From positions 1 to 8,013 of the forward strand of contig CALHQK010000063.1 in the NCBI GenBank assembly GCA_938037185.1: a DNA stretch of 8,013 bases. Reading direction: 5' to 3'. The position numbers and the translations under genes were made by a program. Below are positions 1 to 6,601 of this stretch, piece by piece; the first letter of the stretch is position 1, and each line of letters opens with the position of its first letter. A model generated the notes under the pieces. It saw only the letters and a program-made list of their open reading frames with translations. It searched no databases and had not been told where the DNA came from. This DNA is from an uncultured Riemerella sp. GTDB taxonomy: Bacteria > Bacteroidota > Bacteroidia > Flavobacteriales > Weeksellaceae.

Positions 1-23
1 CCTTGTTGTAAGTAATAAATTTA

Positions 24-773
24 ATGGTATCCATAAAAGAAAAAATAGATTCTGAAAAACTGCCTCAGCATGTTGCTGTTATCATGGATGGTAATGGCAG
101 GTGGGCAAAATCGAGAGATCAAGAGAGAACTTTTGGTCATAAAAATGCTATTAAAGCGGTAAGGGAGGTTATTAACGCATGTAACGAAGTTAATATTCCT
201 TACCTTACTTTATATACCTTCTCTACAGAAAACTGGAACAGACCCACCGAAGAAGTAAATACTTTGATGGATTTATTGTCTTCTACACTGCTTCAAGAAG
301 CCGAAGAAATTTTCTCTAAAGGTCTTAGAATCCATGCGATAGGAGATTTAGAAAGGCTTCCAGATACAGTCCGAGAGCAGTTATTAAATATTATAGAATT
401 AACAAAGAATAATAATAAAGGTAATCTTATACTTGCTTTGAGCTATGGCTCCCAAAGAGAAATATTAAATGCAGTAAAGGAAATTAGCAAAAAGGTAAAA
501 GATGGTGAAGTAGACATCAATGATATAGATGAAAAACTATTTGAAAATCATCTTTACACAAAGGATTTTCCGCCTGTGGATTTACTTATACGAACAAGTG
601 GAGAAGTGAGAATTAGTAATTTTCTTCTTTGGCAAATCGCTTATGCTGAACTTCAATTTTTAGACACCCTATGGCCTGATTTTACAAAAGAGGATTTTTT
701 CCAGTGTATAGTAAATTATCAATCCAAAGAAAGAAGGTTTGGTAAGACAAGCGAACAAATAGCAAAAAAATAG
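24..773 (+). CDS. uppS: Isoprenyl transferase (undecaprenyl diphosphate synthase)
   Basis: This cytosolic, membrane-associated cis-prenyltransferase condenses isopentenyl diphosphate onto farnesyl diphosphate to give undecaprenyl diphosphate, the lipid carrier for peptidoglycan and surface glycans. The 249 residues match the usual family length of about 240-250. Near the N-terminus is the signature HVAVIMDGNGRWAK, with the catalytic Asp at 22 and N24, G25, R26 and W27 following; H39 sits in the conserved FGH. Further on come YTFSTENW (64-71) and RTSGE (190-194), with R190, R196 and S198 expected to bind the IPP diphosphate and E209 (in LLWQIAYAEL) the likely metal ligand. All key residues are present, so an active enzyme is expected. 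The ATG at 24 is the first in frame and puts the signature at the normal distance from the N-terminus; no clear Shine-Dalgarno precedes it. bamA follows after 12 bases, which suggests co-transcription. Whether the operon starts here or upstream is not visible. The family call is very secure; C55 product length is inferred. Confidence 0.97.
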   Translation: MVSIKEKIDSEKLPQHVAVIMDGNGRWAKSRDQERTFGHKNAIKAVREVINACNEVNIPYLTLYTFSTENWNRPTEEVNTLMDLLSSTLLQEAEEIFSKGLRIHAIGDLERLPDTVREQLLNIIELTKNNNKGNLILALSYGSQREILNAVKEISKKVKDGEVDINDIDEKLFENHLYTKDFPPVDLLIRTSGEVRISNFLLWQIAYAELQFLDTLWPDFTKEDFFQCIVNYQSKERRFGKTSEQIAKK

Positions 774-785
774 AAAGAGAACAAG

Positions 786-3308
786 ATGAATTTTAGATTA
801 ATATTGCCTATTATTTTTTTTATGGCTATCAGTGGGGAGACTCAAGCTCAAATTACAACAACTGACCCTACTACCGAAATTGAATCCAAAAACGAAGTCT
901 ACACCTTAAAAGGAATCGTAGTAGATGGAGTAAAAAAATACACACCAGAACAAATTCTACGATTTACAGGTCTACAAAAAGGAGAAAAAATAGAAATTCC
1001 TGGACAAAAAATCAGCAATGCAATCAAAAAACTTTGGGATACAAACTCGTTTTCAAAGGTAGAAATCTATGTTGACAGCGTAGATGGCGATCAGGTTGTT
1101 CTTAGTTTTGCTCTTCAAGATTTAAAAGAATTAGGAGAGATAAAATTTACTGGAAAAGGAATTAGAAAATCTCAAAACGATAAGTTAATAAAGGATAATA
1201 ATCTAAAACCAGGAACAAAAATCACTGATAATTTAGTTTCTACTTTAAAAACCAAAATTCCACAAGAATACATAAAGAAAGGTTTTGCAGATGCTAAAAT
1301 AAGCATCCAAGACAAAATAAATGCAGGTGATCCTAACTTGGTGGACTGGACAATCAATGTAGATAAAGGAAAAAAAGTCAAAATCACCAAAATTGAATTT
1401 GAAGGAAATAAAGATGTTTCATCAAAAAAACTAAGAAATAAAGGATTCAAAAATACTAAACAGAAAAGATTTTTGTTAGGTATCTTTAAATCATCTAAAC
1501 TCGTTCCTGAAAAATATGAAGAAGATAAGCATAATCTTATTTCTTATTATAACTCCCTAGGATATAGAGATGCAAGAATAATATCTGACTCTATTTCAAG
1601 GAATAAAGAGGGCTTTAATATTAAAGTAAATTTAGAAGAAGGAAAAAAATATTATATCGGGAATATTGAGTTCTACGGAAACACGGTATATTCTACAGAA
1701 ACCCTACAAAGACTCTTGGGATACAAGAAAGGCGATGTTTATGATGCTGTAGGATTTAATAAAAAAGTAGGCGAAGATGGAGGAAAAGAAGATGATTCTG
1801 ACCTCAAATCCTTGTATATGAACAGCGGATATCTTTTCTCCACAGTTACTCCGATAGAAAAATCAGTAGTGGGAGATTCCATAAATTTAGAAATCCGTAT
1901 CCGTGAAGGAGAAAGAGCAACATGGAACAAAGTAACATGGTCAGGCAACACGACTACTCATGATCATGTGATTTTACGAACTTTAAGAACCCGCCCAGGC
2001 AAATTGTTTTCAAGAACAGATATTAAAAGAACTTATTTTGATTTGGCAGGAATGCAGTTCTTTGACCCTCAACAATTAGGACAAGACATAAAACCAAATC
2101 CACAGGACAACACAGTGGATATCCATTGGACTTTGGTAGAAAAAGGTTCTTCACAAATTCAGCTACAGGCTGGATATGGAGGAAATACTTTCATTGGTAC
2201 ATTGGGGCTGACTTTTAATAACTTTTCACTAAGAAAGTTCCTGAGCTTCAAAAAACTAATCCCACAAGGGGATGGACAGACACTTTCTCTACAAGCTCAA
2301 GCAGGACAATACTTTAAGAATTTCAGTATTTCTTTCATAGAGCCTTGGCTTTTTGGAAAAAGACCAACAGCCTTGTCATTAAGTGTGAATAACTCCATCG
2401 TGAAATATCATGATGCATATGGCGACCCTATGAGGTTAAATATTTTCTCTGCATCTGTAGGGCTTAACAGGCTTCTAAACTGGCCAGACAATTATTTTTC
2501 CCTTTACACAGGGCTTTCTTATCAAAGATATGATTTCTCTAACTATCCTTTTTATTTTGGAACGGAGACTTTATATAAAGGGCGTTCTAATAACTTTGCA
2601 TTCAATGTTAGTTTAAGCAGAAACTCTGCGGGATACGACCCTATCTTCCCTACTACGGGTTCTAATGTGGAAATTTCTGCAAAGTTCACGCCTCCATATT
2701 CTGCATTTAGCAATAAAGACTACTCCTCAATGAGTGCATCAGAAAAGTATAACTGGATGGAGTATTTCAAAGTAAAACTAAAAGCAGATGCCTATAATGA
2801 AATTGTAGGAAAACTAGTATTGAGAAGCTCTATGGAGATGGGATTCTTGAATGGATATAATAAAAAACTCGGCGCACCGCCATTTGAACGCTTCTACATG
2901 GGAGGAACAGGATTGTATGGCGGACGATATGATGGTAGGGAACTTATCCCTCTAAGAGGATATGAAGATGCTTCTACAGAAGGAGGCGGGGCAGCAGACA
3001 TTACGCCAAAAGGCGGGGCCACGCTATACAACAGATTTTCAGTAGAACTGAGATACCCTATCTCAATGTCTCAAACAGCCAAAATTTATGGTCTGGCTTT
3101 TGCTGAAGGAGGAAACTCTTGGAATGGATTTGGAGCTTATAATCCATTTAAGTTGAAAAGATCTGTTGGTCTAGGAGTTAGAGTTTATATGGGCGCTTTC
3201 GGACTCATCGGATTTGATTTTGCTTACGGAATTGATAAACTTCCTTATTCTACATCTAATTCTCCATCAGGATGGCAGACACACTTCCTGATGAATCAAT
3301 CACTTTAA
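786..3308 (+). CDS. bamA: Outer membrane protein assembly factor BamA (Omp85 family)
   Basis: This is the core subunit of the BAM complex, which folds and inserts beta-barrel proteins into the outer membrane. A signal peptide covers about residues 1-21 (hydrophobic LILPIIFFMAI, likely cut after TQA). The soluble part reads as five POTRA domains, at about 37-114, 115-197, 198-288, 289-377 and 378-456, each starting with a short strand such as KITKIEFEGN or YIGNIEFYGN. The barrel fills about 457-840. The conserved loop-6 motif is present as LRGYED (723-728), with R724 as the (V/L)RG(F/Y) arginine. At 840 residues it fits BamA (E. coli about 810) rather than the shorter TamA. The start is preceded by a purine-rich stretch (gaaagagaacaag), one of the few SD-like sites in the window. 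It follows uppS by 12 bases and precedes an ompH gene by 12, the expected BAM-plus-chaperone context. The chain ends in Leu (NQSL) rather than the aromatic residue usual for the terminal barrel strand. Confidence 0.97.
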   Translation: MNFRLILPIIFFMAISGETQAQITTTDPTTEIESKNEVYTLKGIVVDGVKKYTPEQILRFTGLQKGEKIEIPGQKISNAIKKLWDTNSFSKVEIYVDSVDGDQVVLSFALQDLKELGEIKFTGKGIRKSQNDKLIKDNNLKPGTKITDNLVSTLKTKIPQEYIKKGFADAKISIQDKINAGDPNLVDWTINVDKGKKVKITKIEFEGNKDVSSKKLRNKGFKNTKQKRFLLGIFKSSKLVPEKYEEDKHNLISYYNSLGYRDARIISDSISRNKEGFNIKVNLEEGKKYYIGNIEFYGNTVYSTETLQRLLGYKKGDVYDAVGFNKKVGEDGGKEDDSDLKSLYMNSGYLFSTVTPIEKSVVGDSINLEIRIREGERATWNKVTWSGNTTTHDHVILRTLRTRPGKLFSRTDIKRTYFDLAGMQFFDPQQLGQDIKPNPQDNTVDIHWTLVEKGSSQIQLQAGYGGNTFIGTLGLTFNNFSLRKFLSFKKLIPQGDGQTLSLQAQAGQYFKNFSISFIEPWLFGKRPTALSLSVNNSIVKYHDAYGDPMRLNIFSASVGLNRLLNWPDNYFSLYTGLSYQRYDFSNYPFYFGTETLYKGRSNNFAFNVSLSRNSAGYDPIFPTTGSNVEISAKFTPPYSAFSNKDYSSMSASEKYNWMEYFKVKLKADAYNEIVGKLVLRSSMEMGFLNGYNKKLGAPPFERFYMGGTGLYGGRYDGRELIPLRGYEDASTEGGGAADITPKGGATLYNRFSVELRYPISMSQTAKIYGLAFAEGGNSWNGFGAYNPFKLKRSVGLGVRVYMGAFGLIGFDFAYGIDKLPYSTSNSPSGWQTHFLMNQSL

Positions 3309-3320
3309 TTTATATTAAAA

Positions 3321-3887
3321 ATGAAACGAGCTACATTATTGCTAACATTAGTTTTTGTTTTCCAAGGAATTTTCTTCGCTTCAGCGCAGAAGATAGGAGT
3401 GGTGGATACGGACTATTTATTGAATAATATTCCTGAATATAAGGAAGCAAACACCCGTTTCGAAACACAGATAAAGCATTGGCAGGCTCAGCTTGATACG
3501 CTTCAAAGCAATTATCAAAACAAGAAAGAACTGCTGGAAAATGAGCGGATATTATTAGTCGGCGAACAGCTCAAAACGAGAGAAAAAGAAGTTGAAGAAT
3601 TAGAAAAAAAAGTAAAAACTCATTTGAAGGAAAAGTTTACTGCTGAAGGAGAAATCAATAAATTCCGAAGCAATATGGTGAAGCCTTTCCAAGACAAAAT
3701 TTGGGCAGCCATAAAAGTTGTTGCAGAAAAAAATGGGTTAGGCATAATTCTTGATAAAAATTCTAACAGCAGTGTTTTATTTTTAGATAAATTCTATGAT
3801 TATACTGAGAAAGTACTCGCTGTTTTAAGAACTAAAAAAGAAGAGAAAGAGGAAAAAAAGGAAAACTCCCAGAAGAAAAAGAAATAA
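3321..3887 (+). CDS. OmpH/Skp-family periplasmic chaperone, first copy
   Basis: The predicted product is a secreted, Skp-like protein of 188 residues. Family members act as jellyfish-shaped trimers that hold unfolded outer-membrane proteins in the periplasm before delivery to BamA. The signal peptide covers about 1-22 (LLLTLVFVFQGIFF core, cut after ASA before QKIG). The mature protein opens with the family strand QKIGVVDTDYLLNNIPEY. A charged, Lys/Glu-rich helical region at about 40-115 should form the coiled-coil tentacles. A second conserved block follows (PFQDKIWAAIKVVAEKNGLGIILDKN), which belongs to the trimer body. The last 19 residues (170-188) are an extra tail with nine Lys and five Glu that the next paralogue lacks. 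The gene starts 12 bases after bamA and is surely in its operon. The start is set by the signal peptide; the leader is A/T-rich with no SD. The family call is firm. The chaperone role is inferred from the family and the bamA neighbour. Confidence 0.92.
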   Translation: MKRATLLLTLVFVFQGIFFASAQKIGVVDTDYLLNNIPEYKEANTRFETQIKHWQAQLDTLQSNYQNKKELLENERILLVGEQLKTREKEVEELEKKVKTHLKEKFTAEGEINKFRSNMVKPFQDKIWAAIKVVAEKNGLGIILDKNSNSSVLFLDKFYDYTEKVLAVLRTKKEEKEEKKENSQKKKK

Positions 3888-3925
3888 ATAAAAAAGTATA
3901 AACAAAGTTAATTAATTTTTAAATT

Positions 3926-4429
3926 ATGAAAAAATCAAGTTTATTATTTGCATTTGCAATGGTTTTTATGTCTTTCGGAAGTATGAAAGCACAGAAAATA
4001 GCGACTTTAGATGTTGCAGGAATACTTAATCTAATGCCTGAAAAAAAGAAAGCTGATGACCAACTAGAGGCTTTCAGTAAAACTAAACAGGCAGAAATCG
4101 AAAAACAAATGACTGCTGCTGAAGCTAAATTAAAAAAATACCAAGAAGAAGCACCTAAGCAAACTCAAAAGGTAAATGAAGAGAGAAACCAAGAATTGCA
4201 AAAATTACAGCAAAACATCCAGCAAATGACTCAATTAGCACAGCAGGATTTAGCTAAAAAACAAAGTGAAGCATATGCTCCTATTGAGAGAAAACTAAAC
4301 GATGCTCTTGAAAAAGCGGCTAAAGCAAATGGATGGGATTTTGTATTTGATTCTAACACTGTTGGGTTGCTTTATAAAAACGGACCTGATGCTACTGCTG
4401 CAGTAAAAAAAGAATTAGGACTTAAATAA
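3926..4429 (+). CDS. OmpH/Skp-family periplasmic chaperone, second copy
   Basis: This is a 167-residue paralogue of the preceding gene and the likely last gene of the envelope operon. A signal peptide covers about 1-22 (LLFAFAMVFMSFGSM core, cut after MKA before QKIA). The mature protein has the family start QKIATLDVAGILNLMPE, a long Lys/Glu/Gln-rich helix at about 40-125 that should form a coiled coil (QQNIQQMTQLAQQDLAKKQ), and the closing block APIERKLNDALEKAAKANGWDFVFD. It ends in ELGLK with no charged extension. The two copies share the same layout but differ over most positions, so the duplication is old and the proteins may have different clients or form mixed trimers (inference). The gene lies 38 bases after the first copy in an A/T-rich spacer, and a strong terminator begins 21 bases after its stop. 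A Skp-like chaperone role is inferred from the family and from bamA upstream. Confidence 0.92.
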   Translation: MKKSSLLFAFAMVFMSFGSMKAQKIATLDVAGILNLMPEKKKADDQLEAFSKTKQAEIEKQMTAAEAKLKKYQEEAPKQTQKVNEERNQELQKLQQNIQQMTQLAQQDLAKKQSEAYAPIERKLNDALEKAAKANGWDFVFDSNTVGLLYKNGPDATAAVKKELGLK

Positions 4430-4450
4430 TTTTTCTTATAATTAGACACT

Positions 4451-4481
4451 AAAACCACTCAATATTGAGTGGTTTTTTTTT
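4451..4481 (+). terminator. Intrinsic (Rho-independent) terminator of the uppS-bamA-ompH-ompH operon
   Basis: The left arm AAAACCACTCA (4451-4461) pairs perfectly with TGAGTGGTTTT (4466-4476) across a four-base ATAT loop. A run of nine T (4473-4481) follows and partly forms the stem. The hairpin sits 21 bases after the second ompH stop and ahead of the thioesterase start, so it should separate the two transcription units. The A-run of the left arm makes the stem usable in the reverse direction too, but no gene on the - strand converges here. Confidence 0.92.
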
Positions 4482-4488
4482 AAATTTG
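4481..4488 (+). promoter_or_regulatory. Putative Bacteroidota -7 promoter element (TAAATTTG)
   Basis: TAAATTTG matches the Bacteroidota sigma-A consensus TAnnTTTG exactly. It lies right after the terminator and 18 bases before the thioesterase ATG at 4507, which would give a 5' leader of only about 10-15 bases. That position suits the promoter of the second transcription unit. I see no good -33 TTTG/TTG at the expected 19-21-base spacing, as that region is filled by the terminator hairpin, so the call rests on one short motif in AT-rich DNA. Confidence 0.4.
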
Positions 4489-4506
4489 ACATTTAAATAC
4501 TTTACA

Positions 4507-4977
4507 ATGGAACTATTTTCAAAAGCAAAAATCAGATTTACAGACTGTGACCCTATGGGGCATCTTAACAATTCTAGATACATAGACTACATGCTCAATG
4601 CCCGAGAAGACCACATGGCAGAGCATTATGAATTCACCCACGAAGAATACGCCCACAAAACAGGCTGTGTATGGGTGGTTATACAAAACGAAATAGCCTA
4701 TCTGAAAGAAGTAAAATACAACAAGGAAGTGATTATTTCCAGCAAACTGATAGAGCTAAGTGACAGAACCTGCAAAATAGAGCTTCTTATGAAAGACCTA
4801 GACACCGAAAAAATATACGCTGTGCTTTGGTGTACTTTCATTCATTTTAATTTAAAATCCAGAAAATCAGAAGTGATGGGCGAGGATATCATTCAAACAA
4901 ATCAAAAATTCTTGACCAAAGTAGAACAGTCTGATTTTCAGTCAAGAGCTAATTATCTAAGAACTCTAAATAAATAA
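4507..4977 (+). CDS. Acyl-CoA thioesterase, hotdog fold (4HBT/YbgC/FadM-like)
   Basis: The predicted product is a 156-residue cytosolic single-hotdog thioesterase that hydrolyses an acyl-CoA or acyl-ACP thioester. The N-terminal motif FTDCDPMGHLNNSRYIDY (11-28) is the 4-hydroxybenzoyl-CoA thioesterase signature. D15 aligns with the catalytic Asp of YbgC (D18), and GHLNNSRY follows as in acyl-CoA thioesterases. The rest fits alternating strands (VWVVIQNEIAYLKEV, EVIISSKLIEL, CKIELLMKDL, YAVLWCTFIHFNL). The ATG at 4507 is chosen because it puts the motif at the usual distance from the N-terminus. An in-frame TTG at 4465 would add 14 residues but lies inside the terminator stem. The rmlD start follows 3 bases after the stop, so the two are co-transcribed. 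The substrate cannot be read from the sequence; housekeeping fatty-acyl-CoA turnover is as likely as a link to envelope lipids. Confidence 0.88.
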   Translation: MELFSKAKIRFTDCDPMGHLNNSRYIDYMLNAREDHMAEHYEFTHEEYAHKTGCVWVVIQNEIAYLKEVKYNKEVIISSKLIELSDRTCKIELLMKDLDTEKIYAVLWCTFIHFNLKSRKSEVMGEDIIQTNQKFLTKVEQSDFQSRANYLRTLNK

Positions 4978-4980
4978 TTC

Positions 4981-5844
4981 ATGAAAAAAATTCTTGTAAT
5001 CGGTGGAAATGGACAGCTCGGAAACTGTTTGAACAAAATAGCTTCTGACTATTCTTTGGAGTATGAATTCTGTTTCACAGATTATGATACTTTAGATATC
5101 ACGGATAAAAACCAAGTTGATAGTTATTTCTCTGATTATCAGCCTGATTTCTGCATCAATGCTTCTGCATACACAGCCGTAGATTTGGCTGAACAGGAAA
5201 AAGAAAAAGCTTTCGCGGTCAATGCCGAAGGCGTGGGATACCTTGCCGAAGCTTGTGCGGAACTTAACATTGATTTAATCCATGTTTCCACAGATTATGT
5301 ATTTGATGGCGAGACCGATCTTCCCTACACGGAAGACGATTTTACCAATCCTCTCGGAGTTTATGGTGCTTCCAAATTAGAGGGCGAAAACCTTGCTTTG
5401 GAAAAAAATCCGAAAACCATCGTCATCAGGACATCTTGGCTTTATTCCGAATTTAATAAAAATTTCGTGAAAACGATGCTCAATCTATTCAGCACCAAAG
5501 ATGAACTGAATGTAGTGGCTGACCAATTCGGGCAGCCAACTAATGCCAATGACCTTGCGAAGGTGATTATGAAAATCATCCGAACAGAAGAAAAGGAATA
5601 CGGAATTTTCCATTTTTCTAATTATCCTGAGACTACTTGGTTTGATTTTGCACAAAAAATCGCAGAACTATCCGAAAGTAAAATCAAAATCAATCCCATC
5701 ACCACAGACCAATACCCTACTCCTGCAAAACGCCCTATGCGAAGCACAATGTGTCTGGACAAAATAGAAAACAGCTACAACATAGAGCCAAGATACTGGG
5801 AAAACAGTCTGGAAGAGTGTATGGAAACTTTATTAGAAAAATAA
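4981..5844 (+). CDS. rfbD: dTDP-4-dehydrorhamnose reductase
   Basis: This enzyme (also called RmlD) performs the last step of dTDP-L-rhamnose synthesis, the NAD(P)H-dependent reduction of dTDP-4-dehydro-L-rhamnose. It is a cytosolic extended short-chain dehydrogenase of 287 residues, close to the usual 280-300. The Rossmann loop GGNGQLG (8-14) follows MKKILVI. Next come NASAYTAVDLAE, typical of RmlD, then STDYVFDG (103-110) with catalytic Thr104, and YGASK (128-132) with catalytic Tyr128 and Lys132. RTSWLY (150-155), the GQPTNANDLA block and the C-terminal RPMRSTMCLDK complete the pattern. All catalytic residues are present. It begins 3 bases after the thioesterase stop and ends 4 bases before the next ATG, so it lies mid-operon. 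The other rhamnose genes (rfbA, rfbB, rfbC) are not in this window. The rhamnose would feed surface glycans built on the UppS-derived carrier (inference). Another nucleotide-sugar reductase of the same subfamily is the main alternative. Confidence 0.92.
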   Translation: MKKILVIGGNGQLGNCLNKIASDYSLEYEFCFTDYDTLDITDKNQVDSYFSDYQPDFCINASAYTAVDLAEQEKEKAFAVNAEGVGYLAEACAELNIDLIHVSTDYVFDGETDLPYTEDDFTNPLGVYGASKLEGENLALEKNPKTIVIRTSWLYSEFNKNFVKTMLNLFSTKDELNVVADQFGQPTNANDLAKVIMKIIRTEEKEYGIFHFSNYPETTWFDFAQKIAELSESKIKINPITTDQYPTPAKRPMRSTMCLDKIENSYNIEPRYWENSLEECMETLLEK

Positions 5845-5848
5845 AAAT

Positions 5849-6568
5849 ATGAATATACATTTTATCCAACATGAAACTTTCGAAGCGCCAGGTGCTTATT
5901 TAGACTGGGCGGAAAAGAGAAAATACAATATTTCTTTTTCAAAAGTTTTTGAAGGCGATAAACTTCCGGACTCCGCCAAAAACATCGATATGCTCATCAT
6001 ATTGGGCGGTCCGCAGGATCCTGCTACCAGCACAGAAGAATGTCCTCATTTTGATGCAAAAGCAGAAATTAACCTTATCAAAAAATGCATCGATGCAGGG
6101 AAAGCCGTTGTAGGAATATGCCTTGGTTCTCAGCTGATTGGAGAAAGTTTAGGATTTAAATTCGGGCATAGTCCAGAAAAGGAAATAGGAAATTTTGCTA
6201 TTGAACTTACAGAACAGGGACTTCAAGATGAAAAAATCAATCATTTTGGGAAAACTTTGGTCGTGGGACACTGGCACAACGATATGCCAGGGCTGGAAAA
6301 TGATAAGCAGATCCTTGCATTCAGCAAAGGCTGTCCAAGACAAATCGTGAAATATTCTGATATTGTCTATGGTTTCCAGTGCCATATGGAGCTGACGAAG
6401 GAGGTTGTTAAAAAACTGATTGACAGCGAAAAAGACTTATTAAACCTCAGCCAAATTCATCCATTTGTGCAGTCTCCAGAAGAAATCCTTGATTTTGATT
6501 ATTCTGAAATGAATGAAAAATTGCATATTTTTTTAGATAAATTGACCCAAGATTATTTACAAAAATAA
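5849..6568 (+). CDS. Stand-alone class I glutamine amidotransferase (GATase1), substrate unknown
   Basis: The 239-residue cytosolic protein has a complete class I glutaminase triad. The nucleophile Cys91 lies in VVGICLGSQLIG, and His179 and Glu181 lie in FQCHMELT. An oxyanion-type glycine stretch appears earlier in LIILGGPQDP. It consists of the amidotransferase domain only. Such proteins are often annotated as GMP synthase, but no ATP-pyrophosphatase domain is present, so it is not GuaA. It resembles the YfeJ-like group, whose ammonia acceptor is not known to me. The region after the triad (about 185-239) is mostly helical and charged (EILDFDYSEMNEKLHIFLDK) and has no motif I recognise. It starts 4 bases after rmlD, so the two are translated from one message. 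A partner synthetase is not encoded nearby. Hydrolysis of a gamma-glutamyl compound is an alternative to ammonia transfer. The fold and active site are certain; the function is open. Confidence 0.85.
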   Translation: MNIHFIQHETFEAPGAYLDWAEKRKYNISFSKVFEGDKLPDSAKNIDMLIILGGPQDPATSTEECPHFDAKAEINLIKKCIDAGKAVVGICLGSQLIGESLGFKFGHSPEKEIGNFAIELTEQGLQDEKINHFGKTLVVGHWHNDMPGLENDKQILAFSKGCPRQIVKYSDIVYGFQCHMELTKEVVKKLIDSEKDLLNLSQIHPFVQSPEEILDFDYSEMNEKLHIFLDKLTQDYLQK

Positions 6569-6601
6569 AAATCATTAATCTTTCCAAAATTTAGTTTCGC
6601 C

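Noticed and set aside
1..23. Possible end of a gene upstream of uppS
   Set aside because: Two of the three frames reach a stop within these bases (taa at 7 or 13), but 23 bases are too few to show which, if any, is coding.
811..822. T-run near the start of bamA
   Set aside because: It codes for Phe/Ile in the signal peptide and is not preceded by a hairpin, so it is not a terminator.
1172..1951. Open frames on the - strand inside bamA (1172-1450 and 1739-1951)
   Set aside because: They lie fully within a well-conserved gene on the other strand, have no recognisable domain, and follow from its codon pattern.
1959..1968. Palindrome CATGATCATG inside bamA
   Set aside because: It encodes ordinary POTRA-5 residues (HDHV region) and a single 10-base palindrome is expected by chance.
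3888..3925. Promoter-like TAATTTTT (3913-3920) before the second ompH
   Set aside because: The last base departs from TAnnTTTG and no -33 element lies upstream. The A/T-rich run is better read as a typical translation start region for this phylum.
6569..6601. Promoter-like TAGTTTCG (6592-6599) before yifB
   Set aside because: It mismatches TAnnTTTG and would place the transcript start at or inside the start codon.
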